Assembly: GCA_044508675.1 (NCBI GenBank)
Contig: JBIQHF010000007.1
Coordinates: 1 to 64,000, forward strand
Source: Raineyella sp044508675
Lineage (GTDB): Bacteria > Actinomycetota > Actinomycetes > Propionibacteriales > Propionibacteriaceae
Length of the DNA stretch: 64,000 bases
Direction: 5' to 3'
The notes under the pieces are model-generated. The model did no database searches, was not told the DNA's origin, and worked only from the letters and a program-made list of their open reading frames with translations. This document shows positions 1 to 7,577 of this stretch, one piece after another. The first letter of the stretch is position 1. Every line of letters begins with the position of its first letter. Position numbers and translations under genes: made by a program.

Positions 1-636
1 CCTCCGGGCCGCCTGACAAAACAACCACCTGTCCGGAATCCGGGGTCAACCCCAGGCGGAGTCGTGCTGGGTGTGGGGGCGGCCGTGACTTTGGCTGCCT
101 GGAACGATTCGGAGTTCGCGCAGGGTGACTTCACTGCCGGCTCCTTCAACCTCGAGGGCAGTCTCGACAACACGACCTATGCCGAGCACGACACCGCCGG
201 CACCGCCGCCGTCGTGTTCGACGCGACGACGGGCAATGGCGGCAATATGTCGCCGGACGACGTGGTCTACCAGGCGTACTGGGTGCGCCTCGACGCCGCG
301 ACCACCAGCGATGCCACGATGATCCTCGACACGACGACGAACACCGCGACCGGCACCAACGCGCCCAACCTCTCGTACTCCGTCTACGAGCTCGCACCCG
401 CTGTCACGTGCGAGGCGGCCGCCGTCGGCGCCGCGCCAGTCGTGGGCTCGGGCACGAGTCTCAGTGCGCGTACGGTCGGCACCACGGTCAACCTGACGGC
501 CAATGCCGCCGGGACCCCCGGTGATGCGGTGCAGTTGTGCTTCGAGGTCACGGCAGCTGCCGAGGGCACGTTGATCGAGGGCGGGCCTGCTTCGACCGTC
601 TGGGGGTTCCAGGCCACCAGCGTCAGCGACTACTAG
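1..636 (+). CDS. SipW-type (alternate signal) exported protein, 5' end cut by window
   Basis: The frame is open to the left edge, so the true start and most of the signal peptide lie outside the window; about 211 residues are visible. The visible N-terminus has the hydrophobic stretch and the 'TLAAWNDSEF' tag typical of actinobacterial proteins exported through a SipW-like signal peptidase (RER_14450-type alternate-signal proteins), followed by a Gly/Phe-rich 'DFTAGSFNLEGS' start of the mature domain. Two Cys (in 'TCEAAA' and 'QLCFEV') and the end 'WGFQATS' recur in the next gene, so the two are tandem paralogues, probably each with one disulphide. The putative dedicated signal peptidase is two genes downstream. 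By analogy with TasA-type substrates it may be a surface or matrix protein; that role is inference. Confidence 0.75.
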   Translation, partial: PPGRLTKQPPVRNPGSTPGGVVLGVGAAVTLAAWNDSEFAQGDFTAGSFNLEGSLDNTTYAEHDTAGTAAVVFDATTGNGGNMSPDDVVYQAYWVRLDAATTSDATMILDTTTNTATGTNAPNLSYSVYELAPAVTCEAAAVGAAPVVGSGTSLSARTVGTTVNLTANAAGTPGDAVQLCFEVTAAAEGTLIEGGPASTVWGFQATSVSDY

Positions 637-674
637 GAGACCCCCGGGAGGTCGCGAGTGATGGGTACTGACGG

Positions 675-1304
675 ATGAGCCGCGATCCAGCGGCACGGTC
701 ACGGCGCGTGGGGGTCTGGAGACGTCTGCGCGCCGTGCTGGCCGGAGGGTTGGTGTTCGGGGTCGGTGCGACCCTTACCCTGGCCGCGTGGAACGACAGT
801 GAGTACGCGGCAGGGGAGTTCGCAGCGAGCGTCTTCGCCACCGAGGCCAACCCCGGATCAGGCTGGGTGAGCACCACCGAGGGCTCGCCGGCCACGCTCG
901 CCTTCAGTGCCACGGCGATGTCGCCCGGGGTGTCGCACTACGCGTACCTGGACGTGCGCACCACGGCGGCAACCACCACCGGGGGCACCATCGCGCTCAG
1001 TTCCGCCACCACCGCCGGCGCCCTTGCCGGGGCGCTGGAGTACCGCGCCGTGCTCATCGGCTCCGGGGTGACGTGCGAGGCTGCGGCCTTCTCCGGCTCC
1101 CCGACCTGGGTCGCCGGTGGTGCGAGCTCGTACCTGCCGGGCGGCACCATGCCTGCCTCGCCGCCGAGCACGGCCCTCCAGGCAGCGGGCGGGAACACCC
1201 TGCGTTACTGCTACGACGTCCGCGTCGCCTCCGGAGCCGCCAACTCCTACCAGGGCACCACCGGTACCCTCACGTGGGGCTTCGTGGCGACCTCGTCCAG
1301 CTGA
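675..1304 (+). CDS. SipW-type exported protein, paralogue of preceding gene
   Basis: A 209-residue secreted protein. The N-terminus is basic (residues 1-22), then hydrophobic ('AGGLVFGVGATLTLAAW') and runs into the 'AAWNDSEYAAGEFAAS' alternate-signal tag, where SipW-type peptidases cut. The mature part shares the two-Cys layout ('TCEAAAF', 'RYCYDV') and terminal 'WGFVATSSS' with the upstream paralogue. ATG at 675 is the first start that includes the basic N-region. It sits 38 bp after the paralogue and 10 bp before the signal peptidase gene, so substrate and processing enzyme are probably co-transcribed. No enzymatic motif was seen; a structural cell-surface role is inferred. Confidence 0.75.
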   Translation: MSRDPAARSRRVGVWRRLRAVLAGGLVFGVGATLTLAAWNDSEYAAGEFAASVFATEANPGSGWVSTTEGSPATLAFSATAMSPGVSHYAYLDVRTTAATTTGGTIALSSATTAGALAGALEYRAVLIGSGVTCEAAAFSGSPTWVAGGASSYLPGGTMPASPPSTALQAAGGNTLRYCYDVRVASGAANSYQGTTGTLTWGFVATSSS

Positions 1305-1314
1305 GAGGGGTGAC

Positions 1315-2595
1315 ATGAGCACAGCCCGGCGCCTTGCGCACACCGTCGAAGAGGTGGTGCTGACCGTCCTGTCGATCCTCGGCGCCCTCTGTGTGGTGCT
1401 GGTCGTCCTGGCGCTGGTCTTCGACGTCACGCTGATCATGTTCAAGACCGGGTCGATGAGCCCCACCATCCCGGCCGGATCGGTCGCGATCGTCCGCGAG
1501 ATCCCCGCCTCCGAGGTGAACGTCGGCGACGTGGTCACTGTGGACCGACCCGGACAACTGCCGGTCACCCACCGGGTCACCTCGGTCACCGAGGGCCCGG
1601 CCCCCGACCAGCGGATCCTCACCATGAAGGGCGACGCGAACGAGGCGGAGGACCTCGCTCCCTACACCGTCTCGACCGTCCGGACCACCATGGCCTCGAT
1701 CCCCGGGCTGGCGCCACTGATCGTCCGGATGTCCAATCCGTACGTGCTCGGCGCGGTGACCATCGGCGCCTCACTGCTGGTGGTCTGGGCGTTCTGGCCA
1801 CGCGGCGGTTCCGGCGAGAATAAGCCCGGGAGGCTGGCGGGCAAGCGCGCGATCCCGGGGGAGTCGCCCGGCCGGCAGGAGGGTCCCGCGCGACATGCCA
1901 TCGAGCCGGGGCGGCGCCGTCGCCGGCGCGTGGGCGTGACGGTGACGGTGCTGGTCGCGTTGGCGCTCGCCGGGGTGGTCGTCCTGGCGCTCGCCCTGCC
2001 TGCCTCGGCCGCCGGGGCCGAGGTCGTACGGGGCAAGTACCTCACCCTGGAGTCCATCCCCGATCCGCGGATGACCATGATGGGCCCCGGCGAAACCGTG
2101 CACTGGCAGGTCGGGGTCTCGGTCGAGGCGCCCGACCCGGGAACGGTCAGCATCGGCCTGTCGGCGACCGGCGACCCCAGCATGGAGCTCACCGCCGCGG
2201 CGACGGCCTGCTCGGTCCGGTGGGATGAGGGGAAGTGTGCCGGGAAGTCCTGGCAGCTGCCCGACCTGGACCCGATCCCGATCGACGGGGTGGAACGCGA
2301 GCTGCTCACCATGCCGTCGGACCAGGAGCGGTGGGTGATGCTGGCCGTCACGATGCGGCCGAGCGCCGACCCTGCTCCCGGTGACGGCGTGTCCGCCCTG
2401 TTGCATGCGTCCGGCCAGGGAGACTCGGTGGCGGTCGGTCCCGGCGGGCTCGCCCGCACCGGTGGACCCAGCACGATCTGGCCGGTGCTGCTGGCGCTCG
2501 GGGCGATCACCATGGGGCTGGCACTGACCCTGCGAAGGAAGCGGCGGAACGAACGCGACGTCCACGGCGCCGCCGGCACCGGGGGGCGGCCATGA
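1315..2595 (+). CDS. S26B-type signal peptidase I fused to wall-anchor-like module
   Basis: A 426-residue protein. Residues 1-160 form a SipW-like signal peptidase: a membrane segment (about 15-42), catalytic Ser47 in 'TGSMSP', His86 in 'THRV' where bacterial P-type enzymes have Lys, Asp107 in 'KGDAN', and a second membrane segment (about 143-162). A basic linker follows, then a third hydrophobic segment ending in an 'ASAAGA' signal-like site (about 206-235), an extracellular domain with two Cys, and a C-terminal 'LARTG', hydrophobic helix and Arg/Lys tail. The last part resembles a class-E sortase sorting signal (LAxTG). The reading frame is continuous; in related organisms I would expect peptidase and anchored protein to be separate genes. 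ATG at 1315 follows 'GAGAGGGGTGAC'. The gene overlaps the next one by 4 bp. Confidence 0.8.
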   Translation: MSTARRLAHTVEEVVLTVLSILGALCVVLVVLALVFDVTLIMFKTGSMSPTIPAGSVAIVREIPASEVNVGDVVTVDRPGQLPVTHRVTSVTEGPAPDQRILTMKGDANEAEDLAPYTVSTVRTTMASIPGLAPLIVRMSNPYVLGAVTIGASLLVVWAFWPRGGSGENKPGRLAGKRAIPGESPGRQEGPARHAIEPGRRRRRRVGVTVTVLVALALAGVVVLALALPASAAGAEVVRGKYLTLESIPDPRMTMMGPGETVHWQVGVSVEAPDPGTVSIGLSATGDPSMELTAAATACSVRWDEGKCAGKSWQLPDLDPIPIDGVERELLTMPSDQERWVMLAVTMRPSADPAPGDGVSALLHASGQGDSVAVGPGGLARTGGPSTIWPVLLALGAITMGLALTLRRKRRNERDVHGAAGTGGRP

Positions 2596-3140
2596 CCGGC
2601 CGGCTGTGCCGCCCGACCAGGGGGCGGCTGGTGGCCGTCCTGTGCGCAGTGCTGATGCTGCTGCCACTCGCGCTGGGTTCCTCGGCCGAGCGGACGGAGG
2701 CGGCGTGGGCCGACAACGCGTTCGGCCGGGGGAGTTACACGGCGAAGACGGTGCCCTCGCCCACGGTGACCACGTGTGGTGTGGGGTCCGCCCTTGGCGT
2801 GATCAACTCCGTCTACGTGGACTTCAGCCCCCCGGCAGGGTACGTCGCCACGGACGTGAAGTGGAGCGTGGGAGAGACGACCGGCAGCATGGCAGCCGGG
2901 ACACCCTCCTCGGTCACGGATCGTGGAGGTGGGGTGTATCGCGCGACGTTCAACCAGAACATCCTCCAGGACCTGCTCGGGGTGCTCCTCAGTGCGCTGT
3001 TCGGCCAGAGCTTCTACGTCGCGGCCCACACCGGTGATGCGGATGACGGCGGATGGACCTCGACCCCACCGAAGTACTCGAGGGTCACCATGGGGCCGCT
3101 CGGGCTGGGCTCAAGCTGTACCGCCAACGTCACCCCCTGA
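2592..3140 (+). CDS. Secreted protein of the alternate-signal cluster
   Basis: A 182-residue protein with a clear N-terminal signal: basic residues 1-12, hydrophobic core 'VAVLCAVLMLLPLALG', then 'TEAAWADNAFGRGSYTAKT', which resembles the tag of the two exported proteins upstream. The mature region has two Cys ('TTCGVGS' and 'SSCTANV') that could pair, and otherwise looks like a small beta-rich domain; no enzymatic motif is visible. The ATGA overlap with the peptidase gene indicates translational coupling, so this is likely the fourth member of one export operon. Function unknown. Confidence 0.7.
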   Translation: MTGRLCRPTRGRLVAVLCAVLMLLPLALGSSAERTEAAWADNAFGRGSYTAKTVPSPTVTTCGVGSALGVINSVYVDFSPPAGYVATDVKWSVGETTGSMAAGTPSSVTDRGGGVYRATFNQNILQDLLGVLLSALFGQSFYVAAHTGDADDGGWTSTPPKYSRVTMGPLGLGSSCTANVTP

Positions 3141-3220
3141 TGCGCTGCCGTGGCAGTGGGGCGGTCACGTGTCGGGTGAGTGTCCGGCGTCGTCCGGTGG
3201 ACACACCACACCCCATCCCC

Positions 3221-3233
3221 TGAACAGTGTTCA
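3221..3233. promoter_or_regulatory. TGAACA-N-TGTTCA inverted repeat (candidate TetR operator)
   Basis: A perfect 13-bp dyad with arms TGAACA/TGTTCA lies 39 bp before the acyl-adenylating enzyme gene, in a 131-bp gap otherwise without genes. Dyads of this kind are common operators of TetR-family repressors of fatty-acid-type genes. No tetR gene lies beside it in the window. Confidence 0.45.
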
Positions 3234-3271
3234 AATGATGCCGACAGCCATTCACGTGGTCGGAGGTATCG

Positions 3272-4276
3272 ATGGCATGGCACCGCGACACGGACGTCGC
3301 TGCCGACCCGGTGGCGGCCTTCTGGCGGGCCCACCGGGAGGGGCGGGATGTCGCGCTGGCCACTTCGGGGACCAGTTCGGGAGCGCCGCGCGAGATCGTG
3401 CGCAGCACCGCCTCCTGGGTGGACAGCTTCGACGCCTGTGCTGACCGGCTGGAGCTGGGGGGTTCCGGCCGGTTCTGGATCCCGGGACCGCTGAGCGCCA
3501 CGATGAACCTGTTCGCCGCCTGTCTGGCGAGGCACGTGGGCGCCACCTGGAGCACCGGGCGGGGCGGCTGCACCCATGCCCAGCTCACCCCGGCCCAGCT
3601 GCGTACGCTGCTCGACACCGAACCGGCCCCCGGACTGCACGTCCTCGTCGCCGGGGACGGGCTGCCACCCCCGCTGCGGCAGCGGGCCGAGGCGGCCGGG
3701 GTGCGGGTCGACCACTACTACGGCGCGGCCGAGCTGTCGCTGGTCGCCTGGGGCCACGACGCCGAGGACCTGCACCTGTTCGACCGGGTCAGGGCGGAGC
3801 TGCGCGACGGCGTCCTGTGGGTCCGCTCGCCCTGGCTGTCCCGGATCGGGACCGATGACCGCGGATTCGCGACGGTGGGAGACCTGGCCCGACTCGACGG
3901 TGACCGGCTCCGGGTGCTCGGCCGGCCCGGCGTCGCGACGACCGCCGGGGCCACCGTGGAGTTGGCGCCGATCGAGGCCCAGTTGCAGGACCACGGCCGC
4001 GGCCGCATCATCGTCGTGGCCGTGCCGGACGCCCGCGTCGGCGAGGTGGTCTGCTGCGTGACGAACCCCACTGACCACCGGCCGGTGCGGCAGTGGGCCC
4101 GGCACAACCTGGCCGGGGCTCGACGCCCGCGGCGCTGGGTCATCCGCGACCGGCTGCCGCTCACCCCGAGCGGGAAGGTCGACCGCCGGCAGGTGGTCGA
4201 CGACATCCTCGCCGCCGACCGGCGACGCGGGGGATCAAGGGCCCGAACAGAGGGGGCCGGAGAGGTGTGTGCATGA
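3272..4276 (+). CDS. Small AMP-binding (acyl-CoA ligase / MenE-like) enzyme
   Basis: A 334-residue member of the adenylate-forming superfamily, which activates a carboxylate with ATP and usually transfers it to CoA. The phosphate-binding loop is 'ATSGTSSGAPR' (about residue 30); 'YYGAAELS' is the aromatic/Thr-region motif (A5), 'TVGDLARL' carries the ribose-binding Asp, and 'TPSGKVDRR' provides the catalytic Lys near the C-terminus. It is much shorter than typical 500-residue acyl-CoA synthetases, because it starts almost at the P-loop, as MenE-like and other compact members do. It overlaps the thiolase gene by 4 bp (ATGA), so the pair probably acts on one acyl substrate. The substrate cannot be read from sequence. 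Confidence 0.8.
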   Translation: MAWHRDTDVAADPVAAFWRAHREGRDVALATSGTSSGAPREIVRSTASWVDSFDACADRLELGGSGRFWIPGPLSATMNLFAACLARHVGATWSTGRGGCTHAQLTPAQLRTLLDTEPAPGLHVLVAGDGLPPPLRQRAEAAGVRVDHYYGAAELSLVAWGHDAEDLHLFDRVRAELRDGVLWVRSPWLSRIGTDDRGFATVGDLARLDGDRLRVLGRPGVATTAGATVELAPIEAQLQDHGRGRIIVVAVPDARVGEVVCCVTNPTDHRPVRQWARHNLAGARRPRRWVIRDRLPLTPSGKVDRRQVVDDILAADRRRGGSRARTEGAGEVCA

Positions 4277-5427
4277 GGAGTTCCATGAGTGCGGAGGACC
4301 GTCCGGTCATCGTCGATGCGCTGCGTACGCCGATCGGCTCGGTCGGTGGCACCCTCCGGGAGGTCGATGCACCGGGGCTGTTGGCGCCGGTGCTGGCCGC
4401 ACTGGCGGCCGACTGTGACGGGCCGATCGAGGAGGTCGTGATCGGCAACATCCGTGGCCCCGGCGGGAACCCGGCGCGGGTCGCGGCCCTGCAGGCCGGG
4501 CTCGACCAGGCCACCGCCGCGGTCACCGTGGACCGGCAGTGCGGGTCCGGGATGGCCGCGATCGAGTACGCCGTCGCCCTGCTGGGCGGGGCCCGGCAGG
4601 GGTACTGGATCGCCGGTGGCACCCAGTCCGCCAGCACCCAGCCGCTGACCTTCTGGCCGCCGACCGGCCCGGACGCCGAGCCGGAGCAGTACCTGCGGGC
4701 GCCGTTCACCGACGCCGGCCATGCCGACCCGGAGATGGGGGTGGCCGCCGACCTGCTGTCCGCCGAGCACGGCATCGACCGGCAGCGCCAGGACGCGTAC
4801 GCCGCGCGCTCCCATGCCCGGGCGGTGGCGAGTGCGGCCGATGGGCGGTTCGCCGACGAGATGGTTGCGGTGGCGGGCGTGACCCGGGACGAACGTCCCC
4901 GACCGCGGTTCACGGCCGAGCGCCTGGCACGCTTCCGTCCGGCGTTCACCACCGACGGGACGGCGACCGCCGCGAACAGCTGCGGGGTCAACGACGGGGC
5001 CGCCGCGGTGCTGCTGTGCGACGGCGAGACCGTTCGGCGCCGCGGGCTGCCCGGGCTGCGCGTGCTGGACGCCGTCACCGTCGGTTGCGACCCGGACCGG
5101 CCCGGGTGGGGGATCGTCCCGGCCGTCCGCCGGCTGGTGGACCGGACCGGGGTCGACCTGGACCGGATCGACGTGGTGGACGTCAACGAGGCGTTCGCCG
5201 GGCAGGTGCTCGCCTGCCTGGACGCCCTGGGCATCGACGAGCAGCGCAACTGCCCCCAGGGCGGCGCCATCGCCCTCGGCCACCCGTGGGCCGCCACCGG
5301 TGCCGTGCAGCTGACCCGGATGTTCAGCCAGCTCGTCCGCCACGATCACACGGTGGGCCGGCTGGGGCTGGCCGCCATCGCGATCGGTGGGGGACAGGGC
5401 ACCGCGATGCTCGTCGAGGCCGTCTGA
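4273..5427 (+). CDS. Thiolase-family protein lacking the second catalytic Cys
   Basis: A 384-residue thiolase-fold protein (start ATG 4273, overlapping the ligase stop; ATG 4285 is an alternative). The nucleophilic Cys is present at about residue 90 in 'DRQCGSGM', 'NEAFAG' carries the Asn-Glu region, and 'GHPWAATGA' (about 336) provides the active-site His. The C-terminal motif that normally reads Cys-Ile-Gly-Gly-Gly is 'AIAIGGGQG', so the base Cys is Ala (about residue 370), and the usual Gly after GHP is replaced. The first half-reaction (acyl transfer to Cys90) looks possible, while normal thiolysis or Claisen chemistry may be impaired or altered. Coupled with the AMP-binding enzyme; both may be controlled from the dyad at 3221. 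Confidence 0.85.
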   Translation: MRSSMSAEDRPVIVDALRTPIGSVGGTLREVDAPGLLAPVLAALAADCDGPIEEVVIGNIRGPGGNPARVAALQAGLDQATAAVTVDRQCGSGMAAIEYAVALLGGARQGYWIAGGTQSASTQPLTFWPPTGPDAEPEQYLRAPFTDAGHADPEMGVAADLLSAEHGIDRQRQDAYAARSHARAVASAADGRFADEMVAVAGVTRDERPRPRFTAERLARFRPAFTTDGTATAANSCGVNDGAAAVLLCDGETVRRRGLPGLRVLDAVTVGCDPDRPGWGIVPAVRRLVDRTGVDLDRIDVVDVNEAFAGQVLACLDALGIDEQRNCPQGGAIALGHPWAATGAVQLTRMFSQLVRHDHTVGRLGLAAIAIGGGQGTAMLVEAV

Positions 5428-5451
5428 CCAAGGCCGGGACCGGTGTCCGGA

Positions 5452-6372
5452 TCAGGACGGCGTGAGCGGATCAGCCCGCGCGATCACGGACGGTTCCGCC
5501 GGCGGCAAGAACCGCGACAGCAGCGCCACCCCATAGATCGCGACGGCTGCGGAGGACAGCATCATCGCCGCGGCCGGCGCGGTGATGGCGGCTCCTTCGC
5601 CCAGCACCACGATGCCGAACGTCACATCGGCGACCGGCCCCACCGAGTTGAGCACGCCGACCACGATGCCGGCCGCCCCGTTGGCGTACCCCTGCTGGAG
5701 CAGGAGGAGGGCGACCATGCTCCCGACCACGAGCAGCACCACCAGGATCCAGAAGGTGGGGGAGACCAGCCAGGCACGGGTCGCGACGTATTCGCCGAGC
5801 CCCTTCACCAGGCCGGCCCCCATGCCGAACAGCACCGCGGCGGCCGACGACCAGGCGAGCGTACGCCAGCGGGGCCGTCCGCGGGTGGCGGCCAGGGCGA
5901 AGGCACCGGCCACCGTGAAGGCCACCAGGCCCCCGGCGACCAGGCGCGGGTCGTCCAGCATCTCCTCGTCCGCCACCGACAGGTAGGCGAGCATGCCGAA
6001 CGCGACCACCCCGGTGATCGCGATGGCGATCGCGGTCCACATGCTCGCGGTGATCCGGTGGCCATGGATCCGGCTGCCCATCATCACCGTCCACGGCATC
6101 GCCAGGACGGCCAGCGGCTGCACCACCATCACCGGGGCCATCAACAGTCCCGCCACGGTCAGGGCGGAGCCGAGGACGTTCAGCCCGTTCCCGAGCCACC
6201 ACCGGCCCGAGCCGAACAGGGCGAGCAGTTGGCCGCCGCTGAGGGTGCGTCCGTGGCCGGTGGGGGCCTCGGACTGCCCGCGGACCGCGGAGTGCTGGAG
6301 GGTGGCGGCCAGCGCGAGGACCACCGAGGCGAGGACCGTGAACAGCATCGCCAGGGGGATGTTCCGGGTCAT
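5452..6372 (-). CDS. Multi-pass DMT/NIPA-like membrane protein
   Basis: A 306-residue integral membrane protein with about nine hydrophobic segments and short loops. The first helix ends in 'ALAATLQHSAVRG', and the pattern of paired helices resembles the drug/metabolite transporter superfamily and the related NIPA-type magnesium transporters ('QPLAVLAMPWTVMMG'). No substrate-defining residues can be named. It is convergent with the thiolase gene, 24 bp away, and stands alone on its strand. Transport function is inferred from fold only. Confidence 0.6.
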   Translation of the reverse strand: MTRNIPLAMLFTVLASVVLALAATLQHSAVRGQSEAPTGHGRTLSGGQLLALFGSGRWWLGNGLNVLGSALTVAGLLMAPVMVVQPLAVLAMPWTVMMGSRIHGHRITASMWTAIAIAITGVVAFGMLAYLSVADEEMLDDPRLVAGGLVAFTVAGAFALAATRGRPRWRTLAWSSAAAVLFGMGAGLVKGLGEYVATRAWLVSPTFWILVVLLVVGSMVALLLLQQGYANGAAGIVVGVLNSVGPVADVTFGIVVLGEGAAITAPAAAMMLSSAAVAIYGVALLSRFLPPAEPSVIARADPLTPS

Positions 6373-6478
6373 GGCCGCCCCCTGTCGGGTGCTCGGTGGC
6401 GTGATCGGGCCCGAAGGCCGCTAGAACAATGATCCGGCAGCAGACGGCGGTGCGGCATCCCCGCGGGGGGATCGGCCG

Positions 6479-6811
6479 TCACAGCAGCAGGCGCAGCTCG
6501 CGCAGGGCGTCGTCGCCGCCGCGCCGGTAGGCGTCCCAGTCCCGTCCCCGGCCCGGGACCGGCTGGCGCTCCCGGGCGGCGGCGGCCGCGGCGTCGAGGC
6601 TGACGAGGGCGGCCACGTCCGGATGTGCCCGTACCTGGCGGATCACCAGTCCCAGCGCCGCTGTCTCGCCCTCGCGGAGCGTGGCGCCCTCGTGGGCCGA
6701 CAGCGAACCGTCGAGCCGGCAGGAGGATCCGCCGCCCAGCAGGTCGGACCAGGCCTGGGAGGCTGCGGCCCGTCGCCGGGTGGCGAGGGTGAGGAGTTCC
6801 TCGGCAGTCAT
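6479..6811 (-). CDS. Small uncharacterised protein downstream of nitrobindin-like gene
   Basis: A 110-residue soluble, Ala/Arg-rich, probably helical protein starting 'MTAEELLTLA' and ending 'ALRELRLLL'. I do not recognise a family. The start at 6811 was chosen because it lies 7 bp after the upstream gene's stop on the same strand and because sequence upstream of it belongs to that gene in another frame. It probably forms a two-gene unit with the FABP-like gene. Confidence 0.55.
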   Translation of the reverse strand: MTAEELLTLATRRRAAASQAWSDLLGGGSSCRLDGSLSAHEGATLREGETAALGLVIRQVRAHPDVAALVSLDAAAAAARERQPVPGRGRDWDAYRRGGDDALRELRLLL

Positions 6812-6818
6812 GGGACGC

Positions 6819-7292
6819 TCAGACGGCCCGCTGCAGGGTGGTGACGATGTGCCGGTCGAGGTCCTGACCGACCGCGGCCATCGCCAGCTCGATCGTGAGG
6901 ACGTCGCCCTCGACGTGGAAGGCCCGAGTGACCCGGTCGACCTGCTTGGCCGAGGGGGTGTTGGCGACCGCGGCGTCGGTCGTGACCTCGATGGCGCCGT
7001 CGCTGGCACAGACGGTGCCGCTGCCCATCTCGGTCTGGCCGGTGGGCAGGGCGGCAATGATCTCCACCGAGCCGTCGGGCTTCATCCGCAGGTAGCCCGA
7101 TTCGGTGTGCATGGGGGTGCCGGCCATCGACGTCGTCCGCTCCACGAACCCCACGAAAGGCTTGCCGGAATGGGAGAACACCCACTCGTCGGAGAAGTCG
7201 AACGGGGCGATGGTGGGGTAGATGCCGTGGCCCCGGCCACGCCAGGTGCCGATCAGTGGGGCGAGCACGGCGGTGTTCGGGTGCAGTTTCAT
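6819..7292 (-). CDS. FABP/nitrobindin-like (THAP4-type) heme-binding beta-barrel protein
   Basis: A 157-residue protein of the bacterial nitrobindin/DUF1794 family. The hallmark 'GTWRGRG' is at residues 15-21 after 'LAPLIG', followed by 'YPTIAPFDFSDEWVF', the conserved early strands, and 'HTESGYLRM', typical of the barrel. Family members bind heme and isomerise peroxynitrite to nitrate; whether this one does is inferred. The start codon lies inside the 55-bp sequence that is duplicated across the assembly gap, so the promoter region is not reliably known. The next gene on the strand follows after 7 bp. Confidence 0.85.
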   Translation of the reverse strand: MKLHPNTAVLAPLIGTWRGRGHGIYPTIAPFDFSDEWVFSHSGKPFVGFVERTTSMAGTPMHTESGYLRMKPDGSVEIIAALPTGQTEMGSGTVCASDGAIEVTTDAAVANTPSAKQVDRVTRAFHVEGDVLTIELAMAAVGQDLDRHIVTTLQRAV

Positions 7293-7482
7293 GGCCCCAT
7301 CATGACAATACTGCCGGGGCTGCGGGGNNNNNNNNNNNNNNNNNNNNNNNNNNNNNNNNNNNNNNNNNNNNNNNNNNNNNNNNNNNNNNNNNNNNNNNNN
7401 NNNNNNNNNNNNNNNNNNNNNNNNNNNGTGTTCGGGTGCAGTTTCATGGCCCCATCATGACAATACTGCCGGGGCTGCGGGG
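7273..7482. other. Assembly gap: 100 N between identical 55-bp ends
   Basis: Positions 7328-7427 are N. The 55 bases at 7273-7327 are identical to those at 7428-7482, and sequence continues normally after the second copy. An exact overlap of 55 between contig ends is what an assembler with word length 55 leaves when it fails to merge two contigs. The 100 N are probably a placeholder and one 55-bp copy is redundant. The gene-free interval 7293-7577 is then only about 130 bp in reality. Confidence 0.9.
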
Positions 7483-7577
7483 TCGACCCGACGAAGATCA
7501 CCCCGGCATGCCGCGGCCGAGCCGGTCCTTCCCCCAGCCCGGCTCGGCAGCGACGTTCTCGGACCAGCGCCCCTGGG

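Noticed and set aside
7273..7482. 55-bp direct repeats as attachment sites or target duplications
   Set aside because: Perfect identity directly bordering a placeholder run of exactly 100 N is better explained by contig overlap.
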